This document shows positions 7,636-15,159 of a DNA stretch of 18,883 nucleotides, piece after piece. The position numbers were made by a program, and so were the translations under genes. This DNA comes from an uncultured Chromatiaceae bacterium (GTDB lineage Bacteria; Pseudomonadota; Gammaproteobacteria; Enterobacterales; Alteromonadaceae): NCBI GenBank assembly GCA_946482615.1, contig CAMLSF010000065.1, forward strand, positions 1 through 18,883, given 5' to 3'. Position 1 is the first letter of the stretch; each line of letters begins with the position of its first letter. Below the pieces are notes generated by a model, which worked only from the letters and a program-made list of their open reading frames with translations, searched no databases and was not told where the DNA came from.

Positions 7636-7653
7636 ACTGTAGCTACAGAATGG

Positions 7654-7682
7654 TTGTCAGAGCTATCAAATCTGACTATACC
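7654..7682 (+). promoter_or_regulatory. Predicted promoter of the solute-binding protein gene
   Basis: TTGTCA (7654-7659), a 17-base spacer and TATACC (7677-7682). The -35 is one base off consensus and the -10 two. The spacer holds a 6-bp inverted repeat (GTCAGA/TCTGAC, 7656-7661 and 7671-7676) that could be an operator or chance. Confidence 0.45.
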
Positions 7683-7714
7683 TAAAGCAGTGTTTTTTTA
7701 AGAGAACGCAAAAC

Positions 7715-8503
7715 ATGCGATGGATTGTTGGCGTTATTTTCTTGTTTTTGATCAGTTTTGCGCTTTATGGCAAGCCCCTTCGCATCATCACTGTAGTGGA
7801 GCCTCCGGCCAGCTATCTGGATAGTCATGGCCAACTGACTGGTTTTTCTGTTGAGGTGGTGCAAGCCATCCAGCGTAGTCTGGATGATAAAACTGTCATA
7901 GAAGTCATGCCCGAAGCCAGAGCCATTCACATAGCCCGTACTGAACCTAACGTTATTTTATTTAGTTTTTCCAGAACGCCCAAAAGAGAAGATGAGTTTT
8001 ATTGGCTGGGCCAGCTAAGTGTCAAAGCCTGGTCAGTTTATGCTTTAAGTTCAAATCCAGTGCAAATCGAGTCACTGGAACAATTACATAAAGTCCAGGC
8101 TATAGGTGTGGTTCGGGGTGACATCAGGGAGGAATGGTTGCTTGAGCAAGGTTTCGATAATTTGCATCCTTCTGTCAACCATCAGCAAAATATCCACAGA
8201 TTGCGGTCAGGCCGGTTGGATTTAATAGCGTACGAAAGCCAGGGCATCCAGCATTTATTGTGGGAAGAAGGTCTGGAAACTACAGATGTAAAATCAGTCT
8301 ATAAACTCAAAACCTCTGAGGTGTATTTGTTGATGTCTAAATCTGGTACAGATCTGAAGCTGATGCAAAGCTGGAAAACAGCAGCAGAAAAACTCCGGCG
8401 AAGCGGTCAACAGCAGTTTATCGCTGAAAAGTGGCAGATGATTTTGAAGCATTATCACAACATCAATACGGGAGCTGTGGAGGGAATTTTGTACTTCGAT
8501 TAA
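7715..8503 (+). CDS. Periplasmic solute-binding protein (SBP family 3-like)
   Basis: A 262-residue secreted protein. Residues 2-19 are a hydrophobic signal peptide (cleavage likely near ALYG), and the mature part opens KPLRIITVVEPPASYLDSHGQLTGFSVEVVQAI. That is the start of PF00497 type-2 periplasmic-binding folds, which bind amino acids or similar small ligands: a beta strand, the 'P-P-x-Y' ligand loop and 'G-x-L-x-G-F-x-V-E-V'. Later strands (IGVVRGDIREEWL, RLDLIAYESQGI) belong to the second lobe. No permease or ATPase gene is adjacent, so it is an orphan binding protein that may feed a distant ABC transporter or a sensor. AAGAGA lies before the ATG. The gene is probably monocistronic, ending in a hairpin. 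Confidence 0.82.
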   Translation: MRWIVGVIFLFLISFALYGKPLRIITVVEPPASYLDSHGQLTGFSVEVVQAIQRSLDDKTVIEVMPEARAIHIARTEPNVILFSFSRTPKREDEFYWLGQLSVKAWSVYALSSNPVQIESLEQLHKVQAIGVVRGDIREEWLLEQGFDNLHPSVNHQQNIHRLRSGRLDLIAYESQGIQHLLWEEGLETTDVKSVYKLKTSEVYLLMSKSGTDLKLMQSWKTAAEKLRRSGQQQFIAEKWQMILKHYHNINTGAVEGILYFD

Positions 8504-8505
8504 AC

Positions 8506-8543
8506 ACAGAAACAGCGGTATCAGGTATAACCGCTGTGTCTGT
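8506..8543. terminator. Long hairpin between convergent genes
   Basis: Arms 8506-8519 and 8530-8543 pair over 14 positions with one internal mismatch (core ACAGCGGT/ACCGCTGT) around a 10-base loop. It begins three bases after the solute-binding-protein stop and faces the end of the DUF1993 gene, so it can serve both. There is no strong U-run on either side; only three T residues follow on the minus strand. Confidence 0.6.
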
Positions 8544-8554
8544 AAAAGCTTTAA

Positions 8555-9064
8555 TTAAATCTGACCCATGTAATCTTTTTTACCGACGTCAACACCGTTG
8601 TGACGCATTAAAGCGTAACTGGTGGTGACATGGAAATAAAACTGCGGCAAACCATACTGGGCTAAATACTGAGTACCGGTAAAACGTTTTTCTTTTGGAG
8701 TGCCGGGGCGTAAAACAATTTCCCGGTCTGCTGCATGCACAAATTGCTCTGCAGTTAAGCTATCCAGAAAGCTGAGCGTTTTATCCAGACGTTGCTGCAA
8801 TTCAGCAAAGCTTTGTTCGTTGTCTTCATAAGCTGGCACATCCACACCAGCTAATCGGGCAGATACACTTTTGGCAAAATCAGCGGCAATCTGGACCTGA
8901 CGCACCAGCGGAAACATATCAGGGTATAAACGCGACTGCAGCAATACAGCATCAGCTAATTCTTTCTGCTGACTAAACTTTTCAGCCTTCCCTAACAACT
9001 CTTTTAAGCTGGTAAGAAACTGTTTAAACACCGGAACTGACGCGCTGTAAAAAGATAAACTCAT
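8555..9064 (-). CDS. DUF1993 family protein
   Basis: A 169-residue cytosolic protein matching DUF1993 (PF09351). The family's recognisable segments are present in order: the SLSFYSASVPVFKQFLTSL opening, DMFPLVRQVQIAADFAK in the middle, and QFYFHVTTSYALMRHNGVDVGK near the C-terminus. Members are thought to adopt a DinB-like four-helix bundle, but no biochemical function is established. GAGG lies about 9 bases before the ATG. It follows the OhrR-type regulator on the same strand by 72 bases with no terminator between, so it may be read from the same promoter and belong to the same peroxide or thiol-stress response (inference). Confidence 0.88.
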   Translation of the reverse strand: MSLSFYSASVPVFKQFLTSLKELLGKAEKFSQQKELADAVLLQSRLYPDMFPLVRQVQIAADFAKSVSARLAGVDVPAYEDNEQSFAELQQRLDKTLSFLDSLTAEQFVHAADREIVLRPGTPKEKRFTGTQYLAQYGLPQFYFHVTTSYALMRHNGVDVGKKDYMGQI

Positions 9065-9136
9065 AGTCTTTGCCTCGTTTCAACCATCCTGCCCTTTGCA
9101 AGGATCTGTGCTTTGAAATGGGGATGCTAAAAAGGA

Positions 9137-9580
9137 TTACAAGGCTTCGAGCTGTTGAAACAGCAAATCACAGTTTTGTTTTAATGCAATCAACTGTTCT
9201 AAAGGCAAACCTGACTGCTGAAAAATAGCCAGTGGGATATGACTGGCCTGAGCTTTTAACGCCTTGCCCTGCTCAGTCAGGCGAATTTGTACAACACGCT
9301 CGTCCTGCTGGCTACGGGTCCTGCTGACTAAGTTTTTGCCTTCCAGCCGCTTTAATAAAGGCGTTAAAGTACCAGAATCCAGGTGCAGCTTTTCCCCCAG
9401 CTCTTTGACGTTGAGTTCAGGCTGTTGCCACAGTACCAACATCGCCAGATACTGTGGATAGGTTAAATCCAAAGGCTCCAGCAACAACCTGTAGCTACGT
9501 ACCAGCCTGTGACTTGCACTGTACAAAGAAAAACACAGCTGTTTTTCCAACACTAAATAATCTTCGTTTTCAGCACTCAT
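9137..9580 (-). CDS. OhrR-type MarR-family regulator
   Basis: A 147-residue winged-helix repressor. Its N-terminus, LEKQLCFSLYSASHRLVRSYRLLLEPLDLTYPQYL, carries the hallmarks of organic-hydroperoxide sensor OhrR. Cys16 corresponds to the peroxidatic Cys15 of B. subtilis OhrR, and Tyr20, Tyr30 and Tyr41 to Tyr19, Tyr29 and Tyr40, which hydrogen-bond or cap it. The recognition helix and wing follow (DSGTLTPLLKRLEGKNLVSRTRSQQDERVV). The segment where two-Cys OhrRs carry a resolving cysteine appears to have Ser (FQQSGLP); another Cys (137) lies in the last helix. No ohr peroxidase gene is adjacent; the downstream gene is DUF1993. An OhrR-box-like palindrome lies 12-28 bases upstream of its start, implying autorepression relieved by peroxides. 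Confidence 0.85.
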   Translation of the reverse strand: MSAENEDYLVLEKQLCFSLYSASHRLVRSYRLLLEPLDLTYPQYLAMLVLWQQPELNVKELGEKLHLDSGTLTPLLKRLEGKNLVSRTRSQQDERVVQIRLTEQGKALKAQASHIPLAIFQQSGLPLEQLIALKQNCDLLFQQLEAL

Positions 9581-9591
9581 GGCCTTGCCCG

Positions 9592-9608
9592 ACTCAATTG
9601 AATTGTGT
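9592..9608. promoter_or_regulatory. OhrR-box-like operator
   Basis: ACtCAATT-g-AATTGtGT is a 17-base inverted repeat with one mismatched pair, centred on 9600. It resembles OhrR operators of the form TACAATT-n-AATTGTA. It lies between the predicted -10 (9611-9616, minus) and the start codon at 9580, where a bound repressor would block initiation. Confidence 0.65.
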
Positions 9609-9610
9609 GC

Positions 9611-9639
9611 AATATACTTCAGTTCAGCCGTAAAATCGA
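9611..9639 (-). promoter_or_regulatory. Predicted promoter of the ohrR-like gene
   Basis: On the minus strand, TCGATT (9634-9639), a 17-base spacer and TATATT (9611-9616). The -10 is one base off consensus and the -35 is weak. The start would fall near 9605, inside the operator palindrome. Confidence 0.35.
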
Positions 9640-9649
9640 GGCCGTGAAT

Positions 9650-10039
9650 TTATCCAAAAATCAGTTGCCAGAAGCTGGGTTTACGGTGTTTATGGTACTT
9701 TTTCCTCAGCTCATCCAGTTTTATCAGTTGTTGTTTTGCGCTGGCTAAATCATTTTTTTCCAGCAACAATTGGGTCTGATCGACCTCAAGCGCCAGTTCT
9801 TTTAAACCCTGCTGATACAATCCGGCCTTATCACCCTGAAATTTCCCTTGTTGCGCCAGCAGTACCTGGTTTTCAAAACGGGCCAGTGCTGAGGTCATTT
9901 CCTCAACAGACTGTGCTTCTTTGGCTTGTTTAAAACTCAGCGCCATCTGTTTCATAGTTTTTTCCATATCCACTTCAGTGGCGGATACAGACGTACACAA
10001 CAACAAGCCGGTGAACAACACAGAAATTACGACTTTCAT
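9650..10039 (-). CDS. Cytochrome b562-family periplasmic protein
   Basis: A 129-residue exported four-helix-bundle protein. Residues 1-20 form a signal peptide with a probable cut after SVSA. Met29 lies 22 residues before the helix-ending Ala-Leu, exactly as Met7 does in mature E. coli cytochrome b562, and His116 in KKYHKHRK matches heme ligand His102 in NAYHQKYR. The loop between helices 2 and 3 is about eight residues shorter than in E. coli, and a short tail (PSFWQLIFG) follows the last helix. If heme is bound it is non-covalent; no CXXCH is present. The partner and role of b562 are not known. The ATG at 10039 was preferred over one 27 codons upstream because AAGAGGG lies 6 bases before it and the signal peptide starts there. 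Confidence 0.8.
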   Translation of the reverse strand: MKVVISVLFTGLLLCTSVSATEVDMEKTMKQMALSFKQAKEAQSVEEMTSALARFENQVLLAQQGKFQGDKAGLYQQGLKELALEVDQTQLLLEKNDLASAKQQLIKLDELRKKYHKHRKPSFWQLIFG

Positions 10040-10066
10040 CAGAAACCCTCTTAAAAAAACGGCCTT

Positions 10067-10072
10067 ATTATA
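10067..10072 (-). promoter_or_regulatory. Predicted -10 element of the cytochrome b562 gene
   Basis: A perfect TATAAT on the minus strand, with the likely start near 10060 and about 20 bases of leader including the AAGAGGG ribosome site. No clear -35 hexamer is at the right distance. Confidence 0.45.
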
Positions 10073-10086
10073 AGCAAGTTCGGCCC

Positions 10087-10113
10087 TTGCGCTGTGTTTT
10101 TCTGAGTTATGAT
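10087..10113 (+). promoter_or_regulatory. Possible promoter of the phzF-like gene
   Basis: TTGCGC (10087-10092) and TATGAT (10108-10113) are separated by 15 bases, shorter than ideal. The start would fall near 10120, leaving a 28-base leader. Confidence 0.3.
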
Positions 10114-10147
10114 GCTGCAACTTAAGCTCAATTGAGGACAGACACAG

Positions 10148-10936
10148 ATGAAACTGCCGATTTATCAGGTTGATGCTTTTACTGACCAGCTGTTTAAAGG
10201 CAATTACGCAGCTGTAGTATTAGTGCCGCAGGCCATCAGCGGCGAATTGATGCAACAGATTGCCACTGAAAATAACTTATCGGAAACGGCTTTTGTGCTG
10301 CAGTTGGCCAACCATCATTATCAAATCCGCTGGTTTTCTCCTGTGACTGAAATTGATTTTTGTGGTCACGCCACCTTAGCCGCTGCTTTTGTCTTGTTTG
10401 AGCAAAACGACAGTACAGAACTGCGCTTTACCACTTTAGAAGTCGGCGATTTAGTGGTCAGTAAACAAGCAGACCAATGGATCCGGATGGATTTCCCCAA
10501 ACGTCAGGCAGAGCCTGTCCATGCACCGGAGGCGCTGCTTGCAGGGTTATCCATAGCCCCCACTAAGGTACTTAGAAGCGCTCAGGCTTATTTCGCCATT
10601 TATGAAAATGAACAGCAGGTAAAACAATTGACCACAGCAAGTGCTGAACTGAAAAAACTGGCACCTTACGATGTAGTGGCGACAGCACCGGGTTCGGACT
10701 ATGACTTTGTTTCCCGTTATTTTTGGCCAGCCAATGGCGGCGACGAAGATCCGGTTACAGGCTCTATTCACGCAGGTTTAGTGCCGTACTGGGCGGAGCA
10801 ATTGGGGAAAAACCAGTTGATGGCCTATCAGGCGTCTGCCCGGGGTGGAGTGCTACGATGTGAGTTAACTCAGGACAGAGTGCTGGTGTCTGGTCAGGCT
10901 AAATTGTATTTGCAAGGCGAAATTTATCTGCCTTAG
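10148..10936 (+). CDS. PhzF-family isomerase/epimerase
   Basis: A 262-residue soluble protein of the PhzF family (PF02567), made of two diaminopimelate-epimerase-like halves. The family motifs are clear: the N-terminal YQVDAFTDQLFKGNYAAVV, NNLSETAFV with the catalytic Glu of PhzF (Glu45 in Pseudomonas), FSPVTEIDFCGHATLAAAFVL, and the C-terminal RYFWPANGGDEDPVTGSIHAGLVPYW. True PhzF isomerises dihydro-3-hydroxyanthranilate in phenazine synthesis. No phenazine genes are here, so this is one of the many housekeeping homologues (YddE/YHI9 type) with unknown substrate. A GAGGA site lies about 9 bases before the ATG. The gene stands alone, divergent from cytochrome b562, and is closed by a strong terminator. 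Confidence 0.92.
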   Translation: MKLPIYQVDAFTDQLFKGNYAAVVLVPQAISGELMQQIATENNLSETAFVLQLANHHYQIRWFSPVTEIDFCGHATLAAAFVLFEQNDSTELRFTTLEVGDLVVSKQADQWIRMDFPKRQAEPVHAPEALLAGLSIAPTKVLRSAQAYFAIYENEQQVKQLTTASAELKKLAPYDVVATAPGSDYDFVSRYFWPANGGDEDPVTGSIHAGLVPYWAEQLGKNQLMAYQASARGGVLRCELTQDRVLVSGQAKLYLQGEIYLP

Positions 10937-10940
10937 CGGA

Positions 10941-10980
10941 AAAAAACAGCAGGGCTAAGGCAACAGTCCCGCTGTTTTTT
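10941..10980. terminator. Bidirectional rho-independent terminator
   Basis: AAAAAACAGC (10941-10950) pairs perfectly with GCTGTTTTTT (10971-10980), and the GC part is extended inward by AGGG/TCCC with imperfect pairing. Each strand therefore ends its hairpin with six T residues. It sits between the converging phzF-like and DUF445 genes and should terminate both. Confidence 0.85.
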
Positions 10981-10984
10981 CAAT

Positions 10985-11698
10985 TTAAATGGCAGGAAAA
11001 ATACTGCTGACCAAACCTATCAAAGCCCCAAACACACCACCCCATACCACCAGCCAGCCTAAATGCTGACGGATCATCTGCTGTACTATGTCTTTGACCA
11101 TTTGCGGGGTCAGCTCGGCTAAACGCCCTTCCACTACTGCAGCAATTTTCGGTTGCAGCAGATCTATGGTATCTCCCTGATGCAGTTGGTTCTTTATTTG
11201 CTGCTGTACTTCAGGACTATCGGCCAGCTCTATTAAAGAACGACTCAGGTTTTCAATAAAAGGCTCTTTCAGTGGCACTAACATCTGCGCGCCACCAAAC
11301 ATAGCCAACATACCACCCAAAGATGATTTTTGTACTGTGTCCAGCAAGGCATCAAAGGCTGGTGACAAGTCAATAGCCTCAATCACTGGGGCCAGTTTTA
11401 AGCTGACAGCATCCTGCTCATGTTGCTCAGCAAGCAAACGCTGCAGATTTTCTTTACTGAAAAACTGGCCCATGATCAGATCATAAATACCTTGTTTAAA
11501 CTCGGTAAAACGTGCCGGAATAACACCAGAACCATAAAGCAATGGTACTTTTTCAAACAGCATGTGAATAGCCAGCCAGTTGGTCACAGCGCCGGAAAAA
11601 GCAAACAAGCCCATAGCCCATAACCAGGGCAACGCAAAAAACCAGCCAACAGCCATTACCAATAAGGACAACAGATTGGTCAAAAGACTTTTATTCAT
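10985..11698 (-). CDS. DUF445 family membrane protein
   Basis: A 237-residue membrane protein matching DUF445 (PF04286). It has N-terminal hydrophobic segments (residues about 7-45), then the family hallmark TNWLAIHMLFEKVPLLYGSGVIPARF followed by the soluble part (FKQGIYDLIMGQFF), and a C-terminal transmembrane helix (HLGWLVVWGGVFGALIGLVSSIF). The 'TNWLAI-x-MLF' and 'G-x-IP-x-R' motifs are the most conserved features of the group. Function is not established. It follows the chemoreceptor gene on the same strand but is separated by 129 bases with a strong hairpin, so it probably has its own promoter. Confidence 0.85.
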   Translation of the reverse strand: MNKSLLTNLLSLLVMAVGWFFALPWLWAMGLFAFSGAVTNWLAIHMLFEKVPLLYGSGVIPARFTEFKQGIYDLIMGQFFSKENLQRLLAEQHEQDAVSLKLAPVIEAIDLSPAFDALLDTVQKSSLGGMLAMFGGAQMLVPLKEPFIENLSRSLIELADSPEVQQQIKNQLHQGDTIDLLQPKIAAVVEGRLAELTPQMVKDIVQQMIRQHLGWLVVWGGVFGALIGLVSSIFPAI

Positions 11699-11772
11699 TA
11701 CAACTCCGGACTATCAGTTCAAATGGCAGCGATTGTAATCAGTGGGCGGAGCAACAACAAGAGAGTCAGAAC

Positions 11773-11815
11773 ACTCAGGCGCAGCCAGATCAGCCACTGC
11801 GCCTGTCGAGTTTTT
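11773..11815 (+). terminator. GC-rich hairpin downstream of the chemoreceptor gene
   Basis: CAGGCGCAG (11776-11784) and CTGCGCCTG (11797-11805) form a perfect 9-bp stem with a 12-base loop, extendable by ACTC/GAGT around a 3-base bulge. A five-T run (11811-11815) follows on the plus strand, yet the only gene reading into the hairpin is the minus-strand chemoreceptor. It may stabilise or end that mRNA without a U-run. Confidence 0.5.
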
Positions 11816-11827
11816 GCAGAAAACAAG

Positions 11828-13798
11828 TTAAACCTGAAAAGCCGCAGCCATTTGCTGTAACGAACTGGCTAATTTTGCCTGCTCCGCTACTGTGGCTGAC
11901 AACTGCCTGCCGCCTTCAGCCGCATGTTCAGTCTGATCGCTGATCTGCTGCACACTCAAAGCTATTTGTTCTGCCACCGTAGCCTGCTCTTCCACAGAGG
12001 CGCTGATTTGAATAGCCATGGCCCGGATTTGCTCTATGGACTGAAAAATACCGGACACGGCCTGACTGACGGACTCACTTTGTTCCAGACTGGAACTGGC
12101 CAATTGTTCGCTTTGCTGCATTGAGGTTGTAACAGCAGACATGTCCTGCTGAAACTGACTGACCATAGCCTGGATCTCGGAGGTTGATTGCTGAGTGCGC
12201 TGTGCTAACGACCTCACTTCATCGGCCACCACAGCAAAACCACGGCCTTGCTCACCAGCCCTTGCAGCTTCTATTGCTGCGTTTAATGCCAGCAGGTTGG
12301 TTTGTTCTGCAATAGCGCGGATCACCGAGACAACTTCATTAATCTTCTGGCTGCTTTGATTTAATTGTCCAACCTGAGCAGCAATACGATTCAGGGTACT
12401 GACCACCTGCACCACAGCCTGATGGCTTTGCCCTACTCTGTGATTAACATTGGCTGTCAGTTGATGGGTCTCTTCTGCCGCAGCTGAACTTTGATGCACA
12501 TGTGAAGCTACGTCTTTCACCGACACACTCAGCTCTTCAACTGCACTGGCTACAGTTAAAGTTTCTTCATTTTGTTTGTGCAGGGCCTGCGCATTATGAT
12601 CGACTGTAGCTGCGGTTTGTTCAGCCACAGCTGAGAGCTGCACACTGGCGTGCAATAGCTGGTCTATCGTATGTCTGAATTGCTGCAGCATTTGATTCAG
12701 CGCCAGCGCAATCTGGCTGAATTCATCACGGCCCCATTGTGGCGCAGTGACCCTTAAGTCTTTTTGTTGTGCCGACTGTTGCATCACCTGCACCAGTGTA
12801 TTGACCTGCATCACTAAACCCCGGATCACTTGCCAGGCTAAAAAAATCACGGCACTCAGCACTAAGAGATTAACCCCCAGCAACCATAAAAAGCTCTGAT
12901 AGCTGTGCTGGTAGCTCAGACTGGCCAATTGCAGAATTTGTTCTGCCAGTTGTTGTTCCATCAGCTTTAACTGATTGATACGACTTGTAGATAACTCGAA
13001 CCATAGTTCAGGTGTGGCACTAAGTTGTTGTTGCAGCGCCTGCTGACGAATACTCAGCATTTCACTGAATTTGGCTTGCTGCCCGTCCAGCCACTGTTTT
13101 TGCTCAGAGGTGGCAAACAGCTGAAACTGGGAGAAAAATAATTGCTGCTGCGCCACATTGCTCAGATAGGCCGCATAACTTTCTGCGGTAAAGCTGCCTT
13201 TGGTTAAAGCCGCATTCAGTTGCGCCCTTTCCAGCCCGGCTCTTTCTTTGGCTTCACTCCAACTGTAAAGCGAGTTCAGTGGGCCATTCAGTTGCATATC
13301 AGTGTTAAACTTCAATACAGAGGGTGCTATCGACAATAGCTGTTGAATGAGCTCACTGTAGTAACGGATCATCACAGCTACATTCAGGCTTTTGTTGCTC
13401 ACCTCTGCACGACTTTGTGTCAAACCACTTAACCGGTTTTCCAATTGCTGCAGCAAAGCCAATTGTTCCGCGCTTTGAAAACCCGACCTGTCTTGCTTTA
13501 ACTGCTGCAAAAATGCGTTTAATTGCTGATCGACTAAGGCCCGTTGCTGACTGAGTTCAGCTGGGATCTCAGTTTTTTGGCTGTTTAAAAAACCTGCACT
13601 TAACCCCCGTTCTTTTTGTAGCTCATGCACCAGATCCACAGCTTTGACCAGCACAGTCATTTGAGCTGTGACGGCTTCACTTTGCCGGGTTTGTTGCCAG
13701 CGATCTGAGGCTTGCTGGCTGACAAACCACAATAACAACACAAACAAAGGCAAAACTAACACCAATAACCTGAATTGAATTTTTAAACTCAGCAACAT
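11828..13798 (-). CDS. Methyl-accepting chemotaxis protein with NIT sensor domain
   Basis: A 656-residue transmembrane chemoreceptor. In order it has a first membrane helix (residues about 6-26), a periplasmic all-helical domain of the nitrate/nitrite-sensing NIT type ([14 protein letters not shown] at about 56-69 is the family signature), and a second membrane helix at about 310-335. A HAMP linker and the MCP signalling domain follow, whose hairpin tip [39 protein letters not shown] binds CheA and CheW. There is no C-terminal CheR/CheB-tethering pentapeptide (it ends AAAFQV). The ATG at 13798 has GGGAG 7 bases upstream and a membrane helix right after it, so it beats a start 28 codons earlier. 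NIT receptors respond to nitrate/nitrite in some species, but the ligand here is unproven. A solute-binding-protein gene lies just upstream. Confidence 0.93.
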   Translation of the reverse strand: MLLSLKIQFRLLVLVLPLFVLLLWFVSQQASDRWQQTRQSEAVTAQMTVLVKAVDLVHELQKERGLSAGFLNSQKTEIPAELSQQRALVDQQLNAFLQQLKQDRSGFQSAEQLALLQQLENRLSGLTQSRAEVSNKSLNVAVMIRYYSELIQQLLSIAPSVLKFNTDMQLNGPLNSLYSWSEAKERAGLERAQLNAALTKGSFTAESYAAYLSNVAQQQLFFSQFQLFATSEQKQWLDGQQAKFSEMLSIRQQALQQQLSATPELWFELSTSRINQLKLMEQQLAEQILQLASLSYQHSYQSFLWLLGVNLLVLSAVIFLAWQVIRGLVMQVNTLVQVMQQSAQQKDLRVTAPQWGRDEFSQIALALNQMLQQFRHTIDQLLHASVQLSAVAEQTAATVDHNAQALHKQNEETLTVASAVEELSVSVKDVASHVHQSSAAAEETHQLTANVNHRVGQSHQAVVQVVSTLNRIAAQVGQLNQSSQKINEVVSVIRAIAEQTNLLALNAAIEAARAGEQGRGFAVVADEVRSLAQRTQQSTSEIQAMVSQFQQDMSAVTTSMQQSEQLASSSLEQSESVSQAVSGIFQSIEQIRAMAIQISASVEEQATVAEQIALSVQQISDQTEHAAEGGRQLSATVAEQAKLASSLQQMAAAFQV

Positions 13799-13940
13799 TA
13801 TGCTTCTCCCTTCTGCTGATGATTCCTTTGCCTTTTCCACTGCAGCATTGAGCAAAAACAAAGATTTACTTAGCTTAATCAAGGCATTACCCCGATAAAA
13901 GCCAAGTATAGTCAGCTCTTTAGCGCTCTGTGCTTCATCA

Positions 13941-14828
13941 TTAAGGTTTTTGTTTCAACTGAAGTAATTCAAGCCAGAAATTGGATTTGTTTTGCTGATG
14001 CAGGGCAGGCAAAACCGGGTTATGTAGTTTCAGCAGCAAAGAATGACGATAACGCTGTGGTTCAAACACATGGCGGGTGACCTCATGTTGTTGCATAAAG
14101 CGCAGCAGTTCGCCTGAGTCCGACATCGCCTTTAAACCTTGCTCCAGACGCTTTGCCAGCCGGGTGTTTTCCGGACTCACATAAAAATGCACAGGCAAAG
14201 GGTAATGCAATAGCACAGAAGTAAAAAACACAAATCCGTGACCTTGTTGCGGCCAGGTGGCAAGTTCAGCGTCACCTTCAATCACACTGCGGGGAAAGTA
14301 ATCACAACGGCCTTTGCGCAGCATATCCGGCATCGAATCAAATTTTTGAACTGTGTGAACCTTAAGACCTGCGTACTGAAGCACCTGCACGTCAGGCCAT
14401 TTTTCCCCCTGACAAGCGGTAAAACGACGTAAGTCTTCAACCGACTTTAACTGCTCAAATTCGGGCAATAGGCTGCTTTGGATAATCATTCCCCTTAAGC
14501 CAAGACCGCCATACAAAATACTGACAGGTACCAGCCGCAGCTGTTGCTCTATCTCTGACAGAGGAGTCAGCCAGTGCACATCGATACGTTTTTTGTTCAG
14601 CATCAGTTTCCATAAGGAACCGGATTCAGGCATAGGTTCAAACACCAGATGAGCCGGGCCATACTCTGCTGCGGTTTTATTCAGGACCAGTTGAAGTAAA
14701 TCAGAATAATAGGAGGTGCTGGCTTCAAGCTTAGATTGTGGCGCAGCCACATAAATTGCAGTGCTGCTATCAGCAGAAGCAGCGCAGGTAAAACCAACAA
14801 GACTTAAACAAAGCAATAAAAACCGCAT
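13941..14828 (-). CDS. Type-2 periplasmic-binding-fold protein
   Basis: A 295-residue secreted protein with a signal peptide ([19 protein letters not shown], cut before DSS). The mature part resembles solute-binding proteins: [45 protein letters not shown] with a ligand-site region, and a second lobe with [27 protein letters not shown], the usual 'G-R-x-D' hinge strand. Similar orphan proteins are common in Alteromonadales and often occur beside sensor proteins. No ABC permease is near. The next gene downstream on the same strand (142 bases away) is the NIT chemoreceptor, so a sensory role is possible. GGGGA lies 8 bases before the ATG, and a predicted promoter sits at 14881-14909. Ligand unknown. 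Confidence 0.75.
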   Translation of the reverse strand: MRFLLLCLSLVGFTCAASADSSTAIYVAAPQSKLEASTSYYSDLLQLVLNKTAAEYGPAHLVFEPMPESGSLWKLMLNKKRIDVHWLTPLSEIEQQLRLVPVSILYGGLGLRGMIIQSSLLPEFEQLKSVEDLRRFTACQGEKWPDVQVLQYAGLKVHTVQKFDSMPDMLRKGRCDYFPRSVIEGDAELATWPQQGHGFVFFTSVLLHYPLPVHFYVSPENTRLAKRLEQGLKAMSDSGELLRFMQQHEVTRHVFEPQRYRHSLLLKLHNPVLPALHQQNKSNFWLELLQLKQKP

Positions 14829-14880
14829 CGGATAATCCCCGGTAAAACCATCCTTGAGATTATCAGTCCATCAGTTATTA

Positions 14881-14909
14881 ACCATATTCAAATTTATCAC
14901 TTTTATCAA
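14881..14909 (-). promoter_or_regulatory. Predicted promoter of the binding-protein gene
   Basis: On the minus strand, TTGATA (14904-14909), a 17-base spacer and TATGGT (14881-14886) within AT-rich sequence. The -35 is one base off consensus and the -10 two. Confidence 0.5.
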
Positions 14910-14959
14910 ATGGCCACAACATTACTTTTAATATAGCGTTTTTATCTTATAAGTATTTG

Positions 14960-15091
14960 TTATTTTACAAACACAACAACACTTTCCAGAAGCAATACAA
15001 TAGCCCCTATCAGCACAATCAGCAGACCAAGCCATTGCCGGGTTGTTTTAATCAGTTGGTGCGATGTTTTTTGCGGTTCAGGTTCACTCAT
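14960..15091 (-). CDS. Small single-span membrane protein (43 aa)
   Basis: A 43-codon frame, MSEPEPQKTSHQLIKTTRQW then a hydrophobic run LGLLIVLIGAIVLLLESVVVFV and a terminal Lys. The hydrophilic basic N-terminal half and a membrane helix of about 20 residues are what a real tail-anchored small protein looks like, unlike a chance frame. I do not recognise a family. No strong ribosome site precedes the ATG, which lowers confidence. In its favour, a well-formed Fur box overlapping a plausible -10 lies 36-54 bases upstream, between this gene and the end of the MocR gene, and no other gene can use it. It would be iron-repressed (inference). Confidence 0.55.
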   Translation of the reverse strand: MSEPEPQKTSHQLIKTTRQWLGLLIVLIGAIVLLLESVVVFVK

Positions 15092-15125
15092 CAGTTCAGC
15101 ACAGGACTCAGTGGAAAACTCAAAC

Positions 15126-15144
15126 GATAGTAATTCTCATTTGC
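15126..15144. promoter_or_regulatory. Candidate Fur box
   Basis: Read on the minus strand, TGAGAAT-T-ACTATCG matches the 7-1-7 Fur consensus TGATAAT-n-ATTATCA at 11 of 14 arm positions, and 13 of 19 bases of GATAATGATAATCATTATC. It overlaps the -10 of the predicted promoter at 15127-15155, so bound Fur would block transcription of the small membrane protein gene. Confidence 0.6.
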
Positions 15145-15155
15145 AAAATATGCAA
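15127..15155 (-). promoter_or_regulatory. Predicted promoter of the small membrane protein gene
   Basis: On the minus strand, TTGCAT (15150-15155), a 17-base spacer and TACTAT (15127-15132). The start would be near 15120, about 29 bases before the ATG. The Fur box covers the -10. Confidence 0.4.
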
Positions 15156-15159
15156 TATT

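Noticed and set aside
7637..7648. Perfect 12-base palindrome CTGTAGCTACAG after the DMT permease stop
   Set aside because: It has no loop or U-run, so it is not a terminator, and no regulator could be linked to it.
10127..10136. Palindrome CTCAATTGAG upstream of the phzF-like gene, similar to the OhrR-like box
   Set aside because: It lacks the central spacer and flanking arms of the OhrR box and partly coincides with the ribosome site; likely chance.
13799..13882. 28-codon N-terminal extension of the chemoreceptor
   Set aside because: The ATG at 13798 has a strong GGGAG site and leads directly into the first membrane helix; the extension adds a charged segment with no ribosome site.
13820..13930. 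Possible flagellar sigma28 promoter upstream of the chemoreceptor (TAAAG, 14 bases, then GGCTTTTA)
   Set aside because: The -10 part matches only about 4 of 8 bases of GCCGATAA, too weak to call, although chemoreceptor genes often have such promoters.
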